Source of the DNA: an uncultured Marinoscillum sp.
Lineage (GTDB): Bacteria; Bacteroidota; Bacteroidia; Cytophagales; MED-G16
Assembly (NCBI GenBank): GCA_902626505.1
Contig: CACOFQ010000004.1
Span: 1-64,000 of the forward strand
Length of the DNA stretch: 64,000 bases
Direction: 5' to 3'
Position numbers and translations under genes: made by a program. Below are positions 52,217-62,178 of the stretch, piece by piece. Numbering within the stretch: the first letter of the stretch is position 1; the number at the start of each line of letters is the position of its first letter. The notes under the pieces are model-generated. The model saw only the letters and a list, made by a program, of their open reading frames with translations, was not told the DNA's origin and searched no databases.

Positions 52217-53677
52217 ATGAGTGATTCTTTAATGCTTTTTAATTCACTTGGTAAAAAAAAGGAAGTTTTTTTTACAAATAAAAAAAAGGAAGTTTCTATG
52301 TATGTGTGTGGCCCAACAGTATATGACTTATTACATATTGGCAATTTTAGAGGTCCAATTTTTTTTAATTTCTTTAGGAATTTTTTAGAGTATAAAGGAT
52401 ATAAAGTAATATACGTTTATAACTATACGGACATAGATGATAAAATAATAAATAGATCTAGTGAAGAAAATATTTCAACTTATGAACTTTCAGAAAAATA
52501 TATAAATGAATTTGAAAGTGATTATGCCTCTCTAAAAATCAAAAAACCATCTTTTACTCCAAAATGCACTGATCATATAGATGATATAATTGATTTTATA
52601 AATGATTTAATTGAAAAAGGTTATGCTTATGTTTCTTCCAATAGCGTATTTTTTTCAATCCAAAAATTTAAAAGGTATGGAAAACTATCTGGAAAAAACA
52701 CGGAAGACTTACTTGCAGGTCATAGGGTAAATGTAAATGATAAAAAAGAAAATCCGTTAGATTTTGTTTTATGGAAACCATCATCAGGCAATGATCCAGG
52801 ATGGGATTCTCCATGGGGATTTGGTAGGCCAGGATGGCATATAGAATGCTCTGCTATGTCTAGTAAATTACTTGGAGATCAAATAGATATACATGGTGGT
52901 GGTGTTGACTTGCTTTTCCCTCATCACGAAAACGAAATTGCCCAATCAGAGTGCAGAAGCTCATGTACCTTTGCAAATTTTTGGGTACATAATAATTTAA
53001 TAAATTTTGATAATCAAAAAATGTCTAAGTCTTTAGGGAATATTATTAAAGGTAGAGATTTCATACGTGATTATAATCCTGAAATATTTAAGTTTTTAAT
53101 ATTGAGCGTTCATTATAGGTCAATACTAAATTTTAATAAGAAAATCATTGATCAGACAATTGGGAATCTTATTAAAATTTATTCGGCTCTTCAACTGGCA
53201 AATACTATTATGTCTTCTGATTTAAATATCAAAGTTGATGTTAATTATAAAAATGAATTCATAAAATATAACAAAAAAATAGATGCTTTTTTAAATAATG
53301 ATTTAAATACACCTGGTGTTTTTGGAGTTCTTTTTGATGTAATTAGAAAGTTTAATTTATTATCTGTTAACAAAAAAATAACTAGTGAAATTAAATTTTT
53401 TGTTGATAGCTTTTTGAAGTTAATTGATAAAGTTGGAACATTAATGGGTTTGTTTAATGAATCAAAATCTGATTTTATTATGGAACTTAATTTGCTTTTA
53501 TTAAAATCTAAATCAATTACATTAATAGATATTGAAAATCAAATTGACTTTAGGAATAAAGCTAGAGAATCAAAAAATTATGTTCTATCTGATAAGTTAA
53601 GAGATGAATTATTAGATAGAGGTATAGAATTAAAAGATAATCCTGACGGAACTACAAATTGGTCAGTAAAAATTTAG
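52217..53677 (+). CDS. cysS: Cysteinyl-tRNA synthetase
   Basis: 486 residues of class I synthetase. MYVCGPTVYDLLHIGNFRG holds the first zinc cysteine and the HIGN (HIGH) motif; GWHIECSAMSSKLLG and HHENEIAQSEC supply the other zinc ligands; KMSKSLGN is the KMSKS loop. The DALR-like C-terminal domain is short. The ATG at 52217 is 116 bases from the divergent nusA start; no good -7 box was found for it. Its stop overlaps the end of the nfu gene by 4 bases. Confidence 0.98.
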   Translation: MSDSLMLFNSLGKKKEVFFTNKKKEVSMYVCGPTVYDLLHIGNFRGPIFFNFFRNFLEYKGYKVIYVYNYTDIDDKIINRSSEENISTYELSEKYINEFESDYASLKIKKPSFTPKCTDHIDDIIDFINDLIEKGYAYVSSNSVFFSIQKFKRYGKLSGKNTEDLLAGHRVNVNDKKENPLDFVLWKPSSGNDPGWDSPWGFGRPGWHIECSAMSSKLLGDQIDIHGGGVDLLFPHHENEIAQSECRSSCTFANFWVHNNLINFDNQKMSKSLGNIIKGRDFIRDYNPEIFKFLILSVHYRSILNFNKKIIDQTIGNLIKIYSALQLANTIMSSDLNIKVDVNYKNEFIKYNKKIDAFLNNDLNTPGVFGVLFDVIRKFNLLSVNKKITSEIKFFVDSFLKLIDKVGTLMGLFNESKSDFIMELNLLLLKSKSITLIDIENQIDFRNKARESKNYVLSDKLRDELLDRGIELKDNPDGTTNWSVKI

Positions 53678-54237
53678 ACTCCTTCAGCTACTACTTCATT
53701 TACTTCTGGAATAAATCTTTTTAATAGCTTTTCTATTCCTCCTTTTAAAGTAATCATGGACGAAGGACATCCGCTACATGCACCTTGAAGAGACACTTTG
53801 ACGACACCTTTATTAAATGATTCAAATTGAATTGCTCCTCCATCTTGTTCTACTGCAGGTTTTATATATTCGTCTAATATTTCAATTATTTTATTATCTA
53901 TTTCTTTATTAGATGATTTAATATTTTCTTTTTTATGATTTATTTCCACAACTGGCTTTCCTTCATCTAAATATTTTTTTATAAAATTTTTTAATTCTAA
54001 TTTTATAGCATCCCAATGTACTTGATTGTTTTTTGTTATAGTTATAAAATTGCTCATTATAAAAACTCTTTCAACATAATCAAAATCAAATAGTTTTTTT
54101 GCAATTTCAGAGTCGGTAGCACTGTCAGCATCTGGATAATCTCTTATTATTTTATCTTTCAGAAGCATTTTATTTGCAACAAATTTTAATGAATTTGGAT
54201 TAGGGTTAGCTTCTAAATATATACTTACGTTATTCAT
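53674..54237 (-). CDS. NfuA-type iron-sulfur cluster carrier
   Basis: 187 residues from the ATG at 54237, where the Nfu N-terminal domain begins (SIYLEANPNPNSLKFVANK). The C-terminal NifU domain has the cluster-binding CSGCPSS motif (VSLQGACSGCPSS). Such proteins deliver [4Fe-4S] clusters to enzymes; QueG and the 4Fe-4S protein pair in this window are examples of possible clients. It overlaps the end of the symporter gene by 8 bases. Confidence 0.94.
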   Translation of the reverse strand: MNNVSIYLEANPNPNSLKFVANKMLLKDKIIRDYPDADSATDSEIAKKLFDFDYVERVFIMSNFITITKNNQVHWDAIKLELKNFIKKYLDEGKPVVEINHKKENIKSSNKEIDNKIIEILDEYIKPAVEQDGGAIQFESFNKGVVKVSLQGACSGCPSSMITLKGGIEKLLKRFIPEVNEVVAEGV

Positions 54238-55519
54238 CTTTAATAAATTTAATCTTTTCTCCTTCAGTTGATGCAACCACACTTGCAACAGTTGCATCAC
54301 CTGTTACATTTACAACCGTTCTTAACATATCTAATGGCCTGTCAATTGCTATGATTAATGCTAAACCTTGCGGGTCAATACCTATTGCTCCAAGAACAAT
54401 TACCAACATAATTAAACCAGCACCTGGTACAGCAGCAGCACCTATCGAAGATAAAGTTGCAGTTAAGACAATTGCAACTTGATCAACTAAAGTGAGGTCT
54501 TGACCAAAAGCTTGTGCAATAAAAACAGCAGATATAGCTTGATGAATACTTGTTCCGTCCATATTAATTGTTGCACCTAAAGGGCACACAAAGCTTGTTA
54601 CTTCATCTGATACATTTAAATTTTTTTCAACTCTTTTCATAGTTAATGGCAAAGTGGCTGCACTTGAGCTTGTAGAGAAAGCAAGCATTTGTGCTGGAAA
54701 TATCGCTTTTAAAAATTTACTTAAAGGGACACCGGTGTATGAATATATAATCAATGGATAAAATATAAAAACCATAAAGGTTAATCCAATAATAACAGTC
54801 AAGGCATAATATAATAATGGTGTTAATGTAGTAATAATATTATTTGGATCATCACCAGCTAAATCAACAATTAATCCTGCTAAAAGAGCAAATACTCCAA
54901 TTGGAGCATATTCCATTATAATCTCAACAATTTTTATAATGATTTCATTTAGTCCATCAAATGCTTTTTTAATTGAGTTGGTTTTTGATGGAGAGGATAA
55001 AACAAGTGCAATACCAAATAAAACAGCAAAAAATATTATTTGAAGCATGTTTTTATTATTGCTTGCTGAATAAAAAAAGTTGTCTGGGACAACATCAATC
55101 ATCATTTGTAATGGTCCAGAATCTTCGACATTTTTTGCGCTTGATATTTTCATCGAGGCATCAGAAGCATACTTTTCTTTTAGTTCCAGTGTTTTTTCTT
55201 CAGGAAAATACTCTCCTGGCTGCAAAGTGTTAGCTAAAATTAAGGCTATTACAATAGCTGAAATTGTTGTAAGTACATAAATACCAAAGGTCTTTCCTCC
55301 TATTCTCGATAATTTAGAAGTATCTCTTAAATTAGAAATTCCTGATACTAATGATACTAAGATTAATGGAACAGCAACTAGCTTTAGCATCTTTACAAAT
55401 ATTGTCCCAAAGGGCATTACCCAATCAGATATATAGTTTCCTATCCCAAGAAAAACAGATGAAACTCCTAGAATTAAACCTAAAATTAAACCTAAAATTA
55501 TTTTTGAATGAAGAGCCAT
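54230..55519 (-). CDS. Dicarboxylate/amino acid:cation symporter (DAACS family)
   Basis: 429 residues and about eight helices plus two re-entrant hairpins. The family's serine-rich hairpin AFSTSSSAATLPLTM, the sodium-site NMDGTS motif (PLGATINMDGTSIHQA), and the C-terminal DRPLDMLRTVVNVTGDA match GltP/GltT/DctA. It imports glutamate, aspartate or C4-dicarboxylates with Na+ or H+. The first helix carries a short tandem repeat (GLILGLILG). It follows aroC after 2 bases. Confidence 0.95.
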   Translation of the reverse strand: MALHSKIILGLILGLILGVSSVFLGIGNYISDWVMPFGTIFVKMLKLVAVPLILVSLVSGISNLRDTSKLSRIGGKTFGIYVLTTISAIVIALILANTLQPGEYFPEEKTLELKEKYASDASMKISSAKNVEDSGPLQMMIDVVPDNFFYSASNNKNMLQIIFFAVLFGIALVLSSPSKTNSIKKAFDGLNEIIIKIVEIIMEYAPIGVFALLAGLIVDLAGDDPNNIITTLTPLLYYALTVIIGLTFMVFIFYPLIIYSYTGVPLSKFLKAIFPAQMLAFSTSSSAATLPLTMKRVEKNLNVSDEVTSFVCPLGATINMDGTSIHQAISAVFIAQAFGQDLTLVDQVAIVLTATLSSIGAAAVPGAGLIMLVIVLGAIGIDPQGLALIIAIDRPLDMLRTVVNVTGDATVASVVASTEGEKIKFIKDE

Positions 55520-55521
55520 AC

Positions 55522-56589
55522 TTACTTATTACTTTGCAAATATAAATCAACTAAAACATTTGCAGCCATCGATTCAACTATTGGAACTGCTCTAGGTACA
55601 ACACATGGATCATGTCTGCCTTTTCCCTTTACTACAATTTCTTTTTTTTCACAATCAATACTATTCTGATCTTTCATGATTGTTGAAACCGGCTTAAATG
55701 CAACATTAAAATAAATGTCTTCACCGTTACTTATTCCACCTTGTATTCCACCAGAAAAATTTGTTTTGGTCGATACTTTATTATTGATTATACGAAATTG
55801 ATCATTATGCTCAGATCCAAACATATCTGTCCCTTTAAATCCACTACCATATTCAAATCCTTTTACAGCGTTGATAGATAACATTGCTTTACCTAATTCT
55901 GCATGAAGCTTTGAAAATATAGGTTCTCCAATTCCAACTGGACAACCAGAAACCACACATGTAATTACCCCTCCAACCGTATCTCTATTTTTTCTTGTGT
56001 TATCAATCAATGAAATAAACTTTTTTGCCATTTCATCATCAGGGCATCTTACAATATTATTTTCTATGTTCTCAAAATTTAGCTCTTTATATCTTTTTTT
56101 TAATTCTAATTTTCCAACTTTTGAAACATATGCATGTATCTCTATACCTATATTAGCTAATATTTTTTTAGATATTGCTCCGGCAGCTACCCAATTTGCA
56201 GTTTCTCTTGCAGAGCTTCTTCCTCCACCTCTGTGATCTCTATTTTTATATTTTTTATGGTATGTATAATCGGCATGTGATGGTCTAAATGATTTTGCAA
56301 TATGATCATAATCACTACTTTTTTGATCTTTGTTATTTATAATCAAACTAATTGGGGCACCTGTTGTTTTACCTTTAAAAATGCCTGAAAGAATTTCAAT
56401 TAAATCATTTTCTTTTCTTTGAGTAGTAATTTTAGATTGTCCTGGTTTTCTTCTTTCTAATTCATTTTGAATTTCATTCTTATCAATTTCTATTCCAGAG
56501 GGGCAACCATCAATTATTACACCTATAGCTTTTCCGTGTGACTCCCCATAAGTTGAAATTTTAAAAAGTTTCCCAAATGAATTACTCAT
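55522..56589 (-). CDS. aroC: Chorismate synthase
   Basis: 355 residues. Conserved blocks are [59 protein letters not shown] (read as [10 protein letters not shown] and [13 protein letters not shown]), [13 protein letters not shown], and [15 protein letters not shown]. It uses reduced FMN to form chorismate from EPSP, the end of the shikimate pathway. The start overlaps batD by 8 bases. Confidence 0.98.
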   Translation of the reverse strand: MSNSFGKLFKISTYGESHGKAIGVIIDGCPSGIEIDKNEIQNELERRKPGQSKITTQRKENDLIEILSGIFKGKTTGAPISLIINNKDQKSSDYDHIAKSFRPSHADYTYHKKYKNRDHRGGGRSSARETANWVAAGAISKKILANIGIEIHAYVSKVGKLELKKRYKELNFENIENNIVRCPDDEMAKKFISLIDNTRKNRDTVGGVITCVVSGCPVGIGEPIFSKLHAELGKAMLSINAVKGFEYGSGFKGTDMFGSEHNDQFRIINNKVSTKTNFSGGIQGGISNGEDIYFNVAFKPVSTIMKDQNSIDCEKKEIVVKGKGRHDPCVVPRAVPIVESMAANVLVDLYLQSNK

Positions 56590-58039
56590 ATTTTCTATAT
56601 ATTAAGAAAAAGCTAAATACAATAAATAAAGTTAAAGTAATAATATTTAGTATTTGAGTTATATCTTCCTGTTTTTTTATGTTTTCTAGTTGATTATCAT
56701 TATAATTTAATAAATCTAATATGTCATTTTCTTTTTTATCAATTAAACTTTTAATTGTTTTGCTTTCTCCTTTTACATTTAAATTTATACTTGATTTAAG
56801 TGTGTCATATTTTTTTTTATATGGATCAAAATATATCCATTGGATTTTATTTGATAAATCATAATTTCCTGGTTCTGAAGGAACAGCATAATAATTAAAC
56901 TTCTTTGAACCAAATACTTTGCCTTTTTCTCTCTGGATATTTTGTTGTGAGTTTGGAGGGTAAAAGTCAATTGTAGAAATTTCTATTTTAGGTTCATTTA
57001 TTGCTGAAATGTTTCCTTCGCCAAATATTTCAAAATCATAATTTAAGCTTTCCCCAGTACTTATAGTTTTCAAATCTATCTTTTCTTTCATTCTATATTT
57101 ACCAACTGAAATATTTTCTTGTAGTGGGTGAGGAGGTAAATTTTTAATTGATACTGATAATGGCTTAGAATAAAATTTTTCAAAATCTTCAATTTTGTTT
57201 CTGCCAAAAAAAGAGGGTCTTTTAGAAATTTTATATTTTATAAGTTCTAATTCTAAAATTGGAAAGTTAATTTTCTCGTTATTTAACGGATAATAAGTTG
57301 CCTCAAATATTTTATACTGATTATACCTTTTATTATTTAATACAACTGGTATACTACTTATATTCTCAATATTAAAATTCTCCTCCCAACAATTAGCTGG
57401 TTTTATCTTCTTAATTATCTCAGTTAGTTGTTTTCCAAGCTCATAAAATCTCATATCAGCAACATTATTCTCACTTACAAAGAATGACAAGGTAGTATTA
57501 AATCCTTCACCAACATATACGCTTTCTTTATCTGTTGATAAATTTAGAAATGCATCTGCCTCTATCTCATAAAATTCTTCATTATTTCTATCAAAGAAGT
57601 TATCAAAAGGGTCATCAAAGGGATCAAAAAAATTATTAAATGGAGATTGTTTAGGGTCATCATATGAATTATCAACTTCAATTAATTTTCCATTAACATT
57701 AATATTTCGACCATTTACATTAATTGTAAAACTTTCAATATCAAAGGTTCCAATTTCTGTTGAGATATAATTTTGAATAATACTTTGAGAGCTTGACATC
57801 TTACCATTTATAAAATTAGTTGAGCTTGAAGATGATATCCCAGACTTTCTAAAGCCTTTAATTTCAGGGAATGGTCCATAATTTTTTATTTGTTCATTAT
57901 TAACAGTTATTGTAATTTTTAAGGTATTTCCAATGGATATTTTTTCAGGTGAAATATCTATTTTCACATTTTGCGAAAATGTAAGATATGGTACCTGAAA
58001 AATTAAAATGATAAAACAGAAAGAATAAGCTAATTTCAT
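56582..58039 (-). CDS. batD: BatD-family membrane-anchored protein
   Basis: 485 residues: a signal peptide (ending near LTFSQ), a long beta-rich periplasmic part with [33 protein letters not shown] and SSSSSTNF (typical BatD start), an [23 protein letters not shown] repeat-like segment, and one C-terminal membrane helix. Bat proteins are associated with oxygen tolerance or envelope stress in Bacteroides and Leptospira. No batA, B, C or E is next to it, which is unusual, since they often cluster. Confidence 0.9.
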   Translation of the reverse strand: MKLAYSFCFIILIFQVPYLTFSQNVKIDISPEKISIGNTLKITITVNNEQIKNYGPFPEIKGFRKSGISSSSSTNFINGKMSSSQSIIQNYISTEIGTFDIESFTINVNGRNINVNGKLIEVDNSYDDPKQSPFNNFFDPFDDPFDNFFDRNNEEFYEIEADAFLNLSTDKESVYVGEGFNTTLSFFVSENNVADMRFYELGKQLTEIIKKIKPANCWEENFNIENISSIPVVLNNKRYNQYKIFEATYYPLNNEKINFPILELELIKYKISKRPSFFGRNKIEDFEKFYSKPLSVSIKNLPPHPLQENISVGKYRMKEKIDLKTISTGESLNYDFEIFGEGNISAINEPKIEISTIDFYPPNSQQNIQREKGKVFGSKKFNYYAVPSEPGNYDLSNKIQWIYFDPYKKKYDTLKSSINLNVKGESKTIKSLIDKKENDILDLLNYNDNQLENIKKQEDITQILNIITLTLFIVFSFFLIYRKYE

Positions 58040-58098
58040 TTTTAAATTTAATTAATAGGAAGAATAAGTTTCAAATAAAAAAATTAAAAAAAGTTAAA

Positions 58099-59016
58099 TT
58101 AATTTGCGGCTTTTATATTTCTAATAATACCTTCATATTTAGCTCTCTTAACTGCAGACCCCTCAAATATTTTATTAAATGTTTCTTCAGTTAACTCTAT
58201 CCAATCTGTTTTTTTTAATGAACTTAATTCATTTTTCGGATTAAAACTTTCCTCTTTATGAGGTTTAGAAAATTTATTCCATGGACAAACATCTTGACAA
58301 ATATCACATCCAAAAATTGTATCATTAAGATTATTTTTAAGTTCAGTTGGTATTTCTTTTTTATTTTCAATTGTAAGATAAGAAATGCATTTATTTGCAT
58401 TTATAATTTGTGCAGATGTTATAGCATCTGTTGGACAAGCATCTATGCATTTTGTACATTTACCACACCTATTAGCTACTGGAGAGTCATATTCTAAGTC
58501 AAGGTCACAAATTATTTCAGCTAAAAAAAAATAACTGCCTTTTTTCTCGTTTATAAGTAATGAGTTTTTTCCTATCCATCCTAAACCAGAAAGTTTAGCC
58601 CATGCTCTTTCATGAACAGGTGCTGAGTCAACAAAAACTCTTCCTTCTACGTCTCCAATTTTTTCTTTAATAGATCTAAAGAGGATTTTTAATTTTTTTT
58701 TTATCACCTTATGGTAGTCTTTACCATAAGCATACTTTGATATTATAAAATTGTTTTTTTTATCAATATTCTTTTTTGGATAATAATTATAGCTAAGAGA
58801 TATTATTGATTTAGATCCTGGAACAAGTTTTCTGGGATCTAACCGTTTATCAAAATTTTTTTCTAAATAATTCATTGACCCTTGAAATCCTTTAGATAAC
58901 CATTTTTCAAATTTATTTTCTTCTTCATGAAGGTGTCTTGCCTTTGATATTCCAACACTTGAAAACCCTAAATCTTTTGCTTTATTCTTTATGAATTTGG
59001 TATTTTCTTTAATCAT
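58099..59016 (-). CDS. queG: Epoxyqueuosine reductase QueG
   Basis: 305 residues. The opening KAKDLGFSSVGISKA and SYNYYPKKN, then DSAPVHERAWAKLSGLGWIGKNSLL, split as DSAPVHERAWA and GLGWIGKNSLL, match QueG. Two 4Fe-4S clusters are CGKCTKCIDACPTDAI and CDICQDVCPWNKF. With cobalamin it reduces epoxyqueuosine to queuosine at tRNA position 34. The ATG overlaps the ruvB end by 8 bases. Confidence 0.96.
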   Translation of the reverse strand: MIKENTKFIKNKAKDLGFSSVGISKARHLHEEENKFEKWLSKGFQGSMNYLEKNFDKRLDPRKLVPGSKSIISLSYNYYPKKNIDKKNNFIISKYAYGKDYHKVIKKKLKILFRSIKEKIGDVEGRVFVDSAPVHERAWAKLSGLGWIGKNSLLINEKKGSYFFLAEIICDLDLEYDSPVANRCGKCTKCIDACPTDAITSAQIINANKCISYLTIENKKEIPTELKNNLNDTIFGCDICQDVCPWNKFSKPHKEESFNPKNELSSLKKTDWIELTEETFNKIFEGSAVKRAKYEGIIRNIKAAN

Positions 59017-60040
59017 TGAATATCTGATTTTGATAACCGCCTTTTGGGTCTATTCCTAAATGAGAAAAAGATAATTTTGTAGCCACTCTTCCTTTTTGAG
59101 TTCTTTTTATGTAGCCTTTTTGAACAAGAAAAGGCTCATAAACCTCTTCAATTGTATTTGCTTCTTCACCACAAGCAGTTGCTATTGTTTTTATTCCTAC
59201 CGGGCCACCATTAAATTTATTTACAATTGCTTCAATTATTTTATTATCCATTTCATCCAATCCTTTCTTATCAATTTTTAATGCATCAAGGCTTTTCATG
59301 GTTATAGTTTTTGTTATATTTCCATCCCCTTCAACTTCAGCAAAGTCTCTAACTCTTCTTAATAAATTATTTAGTATTCTAGGTGTACCTCTGCTTCTTG
59401 TAGAAATTTCATTAGAAGCATTATCTTCAATTGGTATTTTTAATATTTCTGCAGATCTATTTACTATTTTTTTTAATATTTTTTTATTATAATATTCCAA
59501 CCTAAAAATTATTGAAAATCTAGATCTAAGCGGAGCAGATAATAGCCCTGACCTAGTAGTAGCTCCGATCAAAGTAAATGGGTTTAATTTAATTTGAACA
59601 GATCTTGCACTTGGACCAGAATCAATCATAAGATCAATCTTAAAATCCTCCATAGCTGAATATAAATATTCTTCAATTACTTTATTTAGTCTATGAATTT
59701 CATCGATAAATAAAACATCTCCCTCTTCAAGATTTGTAAGAATTCCTGCTAAATCACCTGCTTTTTCAAGAACTGGTCCAGATGTCACCTTTAGATTAGT
59801 AGCTAATTCGGTAGCAATGATATGTGATAGAGTAGTTTTTCCAAGACCAGGTGGACCATGAAGTAATACATGGTCAAGAGGTTCGGATCTCTTCTTTGCA
59901 GCCTTCACAAATACTTGTATGTTTTTTAAAATCTGATCTTGTCCAAAAAAATCATTAAATGATTTTGGTCTAAGAATATTTTCAAATTCTTTATCTTTAG
60001 AGTTAGAATTTTTATCTGAATTTAAATAGTCTTCTCTCAT
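59009..60040 (-). CDS. ruvB: Holliday junction branch-migration ATPase RuvB
   Basis: 343 residues. AAA+ motifs: Walker A HGPPGLGKTTLSH, Walker B LFIDEIHRLN, sensor 1 LIGATTRSG, arginine finger in APLRSRF, and the C-terminal winged helix with GGPVGIKTIA and EPFLVQKGYIKRTQKGR. It drives branch migration with RuvA during recombination repair. It heads the ruvB-queG pair and diverges from apbE across 27 bases; no good -7 box was found. Confidence 0.98.
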   Translation of the reverse strand: MREDYLNSDKNSNSKDKEFENILRPKSFNDFFGQDQILKNIQVFVKAAKKRSEPLDHVLLHGPPGLGKTTLSHIIATELATNLKVTSGPVLEKAGDLAGILTNLEEGDVLFIDEIHRLNKVIEEYLYSAMEDFKIDLMIDSGPSARSVQIKLNPFTLIGATTRSGLLSAPLRSRFSIIFRLEYYNKKILKKIVNRSAEILKIPIEDNASNEISTRSRGTPRILNNLLRRVRDFAEVEGDGNITKTITMKSLDALKIDKKGLDEMDNKIIEAIVNKFNGGPVGIKTIATACGEEANTIEEVYEPFLVQKGYIKRTQKGRVATKLSFSHLGIDPKGGYQNQIFND

Positions 60041-60067
60041 ACAACAGTTGCTAATTTAATTATTTTT

Positions 60068-61078
60068 ATGCGTCGTATATTAATCTCTTTAATTTTTGTT
60101 TTAATCATTATCATTTTTTTTCTTGATAGAAAAAATTTTAATGAGTATGAAATTTCAGGCAAAACAATGGGATCAATCGATTATAATATTAAATACATAT
60201 CATATGAAAAAAAAATATTGAAAACAGATCTTGATTCAATTCTAATTGAATTCAATAAGACATTTTCCACCTACATTCCAAATTCAGAAATTTCTATAAT
60301 AAACAATTCGATAGGCAAATCAAATGTAAGTAAAGAATTTGGGGAACTGTTTTCAATTAGTAAATTAATTCATTTACAAACCGATGGAATGTTTGATCCA
60401 ACAGTTGGACCTTTAGTTAATAAATGGGGTTTTGGCCCACAGAGTATTGAAACTATACCTACTAAAAATGAAATTGATCAGATTATGCAATTTGTTGGAT
60501 TTGATAAAATAATTTTTGAAAATGGATATATAAATAAAAAATTCAAAGAATCTTATATTGATTTCAGCTCTGTTGCAAAGGGATATGCTGTTGACATAAT
60601 TCATTCGTATATTCAATCCAAAAATATTTTTAATTCATATGTTGAGATTGGTGGTGAGGTTAGAGTTAGTGGAAAAAATAAGAATCAAAAAAATTGGGTA
60701 TTAGGAATAAGAGAACCAAGATTTGACGATAAGATTGATTTATCTGCAATAGTATCTTTATCTAATATGGCACTTGCCACTTCCGGAAATTATTTAAATA
60801 ATTATTATGTTGATGATAGTCTTTATTTTCATACTATTAATCCTAAAACTGGTTATCCCGCTTATACAAATATGTTAAGTGCATCTGTATTTTCTGAGAC
60901 TTGTTTGGTTGCTGATGCTTATGCAACTGCATTTATGGCTATGGATTTTAATGAATCAAAAAAAATATTAGAATCATCAAATAACTTGTTAGGATATTTT
61001 ATTTATTTAGAAAAAGGAGAGATTAAAAGTTATATATCTGATAAATTAAAGCCTAATATCACAATAAATCGTAAATAA
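60068..61078 (+). CDS. apbE: FAD:protein FMN transferase ApbE
   Basis: 336 residues with an N-terminal signal/anchor helix. ApbE features are KTMGSIDYNIKY, GMFDPTVGPLVNKWGFGP, DFSSVAKGYAVDIIH, EIGGEVRVSGKN, HTINPKTGYPA and ADAYATAFMAM (metal site). It transfers FMN to a threonine of periplasmic flavoproteins, in particular NqrB/NqrC or RnfD/RnfG. Its partner genes (nqr) are not in the window. It stands alone between divergent ruvB and the converging lactonase gene. Confidence 0.95.
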   Translation: MRRILISLIFVLIIIIFFLDRKNFNEYEISGKTMGSIDYNIKYISYEKKILKTDLDSILIEFNKTFSTYIPNSEISIINNSIGKSNVSKEFGELFSISKLIHLQTDGMFDPTVGPLVNKWGFGPQSIETIPTKNEIDQIMQFVGFDKIIFENGYINKKFKESYIDFSSVAKGYAVDIIHSYIQSKNIFNSYVEIGGEVRVSGKNKNQKNWVLGIREPRFDDKIDLSAIVSLSNMALATSGNYLNNYYVDDSLYFHTINPKTGYPAYTNMLSASVFSETCLVADAYATAFMAMDFNESKKILESSNNLLGYFIYLEKGEIKSYISDKLKPNITINRK

Positions 61079-61155
61079 ACTTAATATTATTAATTTGATA
61101 ATTTTTTATAAGATCTGTTTTTTTCTAATAGAATCATTTTCAAAACATTGGGTAA

Positions 61156-62133
61156 TTATTTTGTGTTTATTTTTATTCTTGTCAAAAACATATCCGATGT
61201 CATATATAAATATTCAAATTTTTCATCGAATGCACAATTTGCAGTTCTTACCTCAGTTCTGATTGTTCCAATGTGATCTCCATTTTCTTTTATAACTAAT
61301 ACTCCACCCGGTCCAGTGGCAAAAATATTCCCACTAGGATGGACCTTTAATCCATCAAACAATCCTATATCTTTTTTTGTTAATTCTCTTCCATCAAAAA
61401 ACACCTCAGGATTATTAACACCATCTTCAGATAATTCATACTTCATGATAATTGGATTTTTATTATCTGAATTAGCCACGTATAAAGTTTTTTCATCATT
61501 TGAAATACTTATACCATTTGGTCTTGATAGATTTTTTATAAGAACTTTAATATCACCATTTGGTGATAACATATATACACCATTAAAAGAAATTTCTTTT
61601 AATTTGTCATTATCACCTTCGAGTAATCCGTATGGAGGATCTGTAAAAAAAAGATTTCCATTAGAATCATAAACTAAATCATTTGGACTATTGAATAATT
61701 TATTATTAAAAGATTTTACTAGAATTGATTTTTTATTGACATTTAAATTTTCAATTTTAGTAATCATTCTATCTCCATGCATACAAATTATAAGGTCTCC
61801 ATCAGAATTAATTGTTAGGCCATTAGTTCCTGCTTTTTTAAGATTGGGTACTTTTCCACTATATCCAATTGGTTTTAAAAAAACACTTAGACCATTTTTT
61901 TCATTCCATTTATATATTACATTATTTGGAACATCTGAAAATAAAATGGAGTTCAGCTTTTCAGACCATATTGGACCTTCAGACCACTCAAATCCATTAG
62001 CAAGAATTTCTATTTTTGCTTCTGGATGAATTAGATCATTTATTTCATTAGACAACCTTTCTATAGAACCTAAATGTTTTTCTTGATTAAAATGAAAAAA
62101 AGAAAGAAATAATAGTGTTACATTAATTAACAT
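61156..62133 (-). CDS. SMP-30/gluconolactonase-family secreted protein
   Basis: 325 residues with an N-terminal hydrophobic signal. The beta-propeller of the SMP-30/LRE family shows GFEWSEGPIWSEKLNSILFSD, split as GFEWSEGPIW and ILFSDVPNN, SPNDLVYDSNGNLFFTDPPYG (metal-binding Asn and Asp), LSRPNGISISNDEKTLYVANS, and FDGLKVHPSGNIFATGPGG. It probably opens a sugar lactone in the periplasm. It lies 45 bases downstream of nrdA on the same strand; the 77-base gap toward apbE shows no hairpin. Confidence 0.9.
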   Translation of the reverse strand: MLINVTLLFLSFFHFNQEKHLGSIERLSNEINDLIHPEAKIEILANGFEWSEGPIWSEKLNSILFSDVPNNVIYKWNEKNGLSVFLKPIGYSGKVPNLKKAGTNGLTINSDGDLIICMHGDRMITKIENLNVNKKSILVKSFNNKLFNSPNDLVYDSNGNLFFTDPPYGLLEGDNDKLKEISFNGVYMLSPNGDIKVLIKNLSRPNGISISNDEKTLYVANSDNKNPIIMKYELSEDGVNNPEVFFDGRELTKKDIGLFDGLKVHPSGNIFATGPGGVLVIKENGDHIGTIRTEVRTANCAFDEKFEYLYMTSDMFLTRIKINTK

Positions 62134-62178
62134 CTATTGATTATTATAAATTAGCTTTTTAAAAAGACTAAAGAATAT

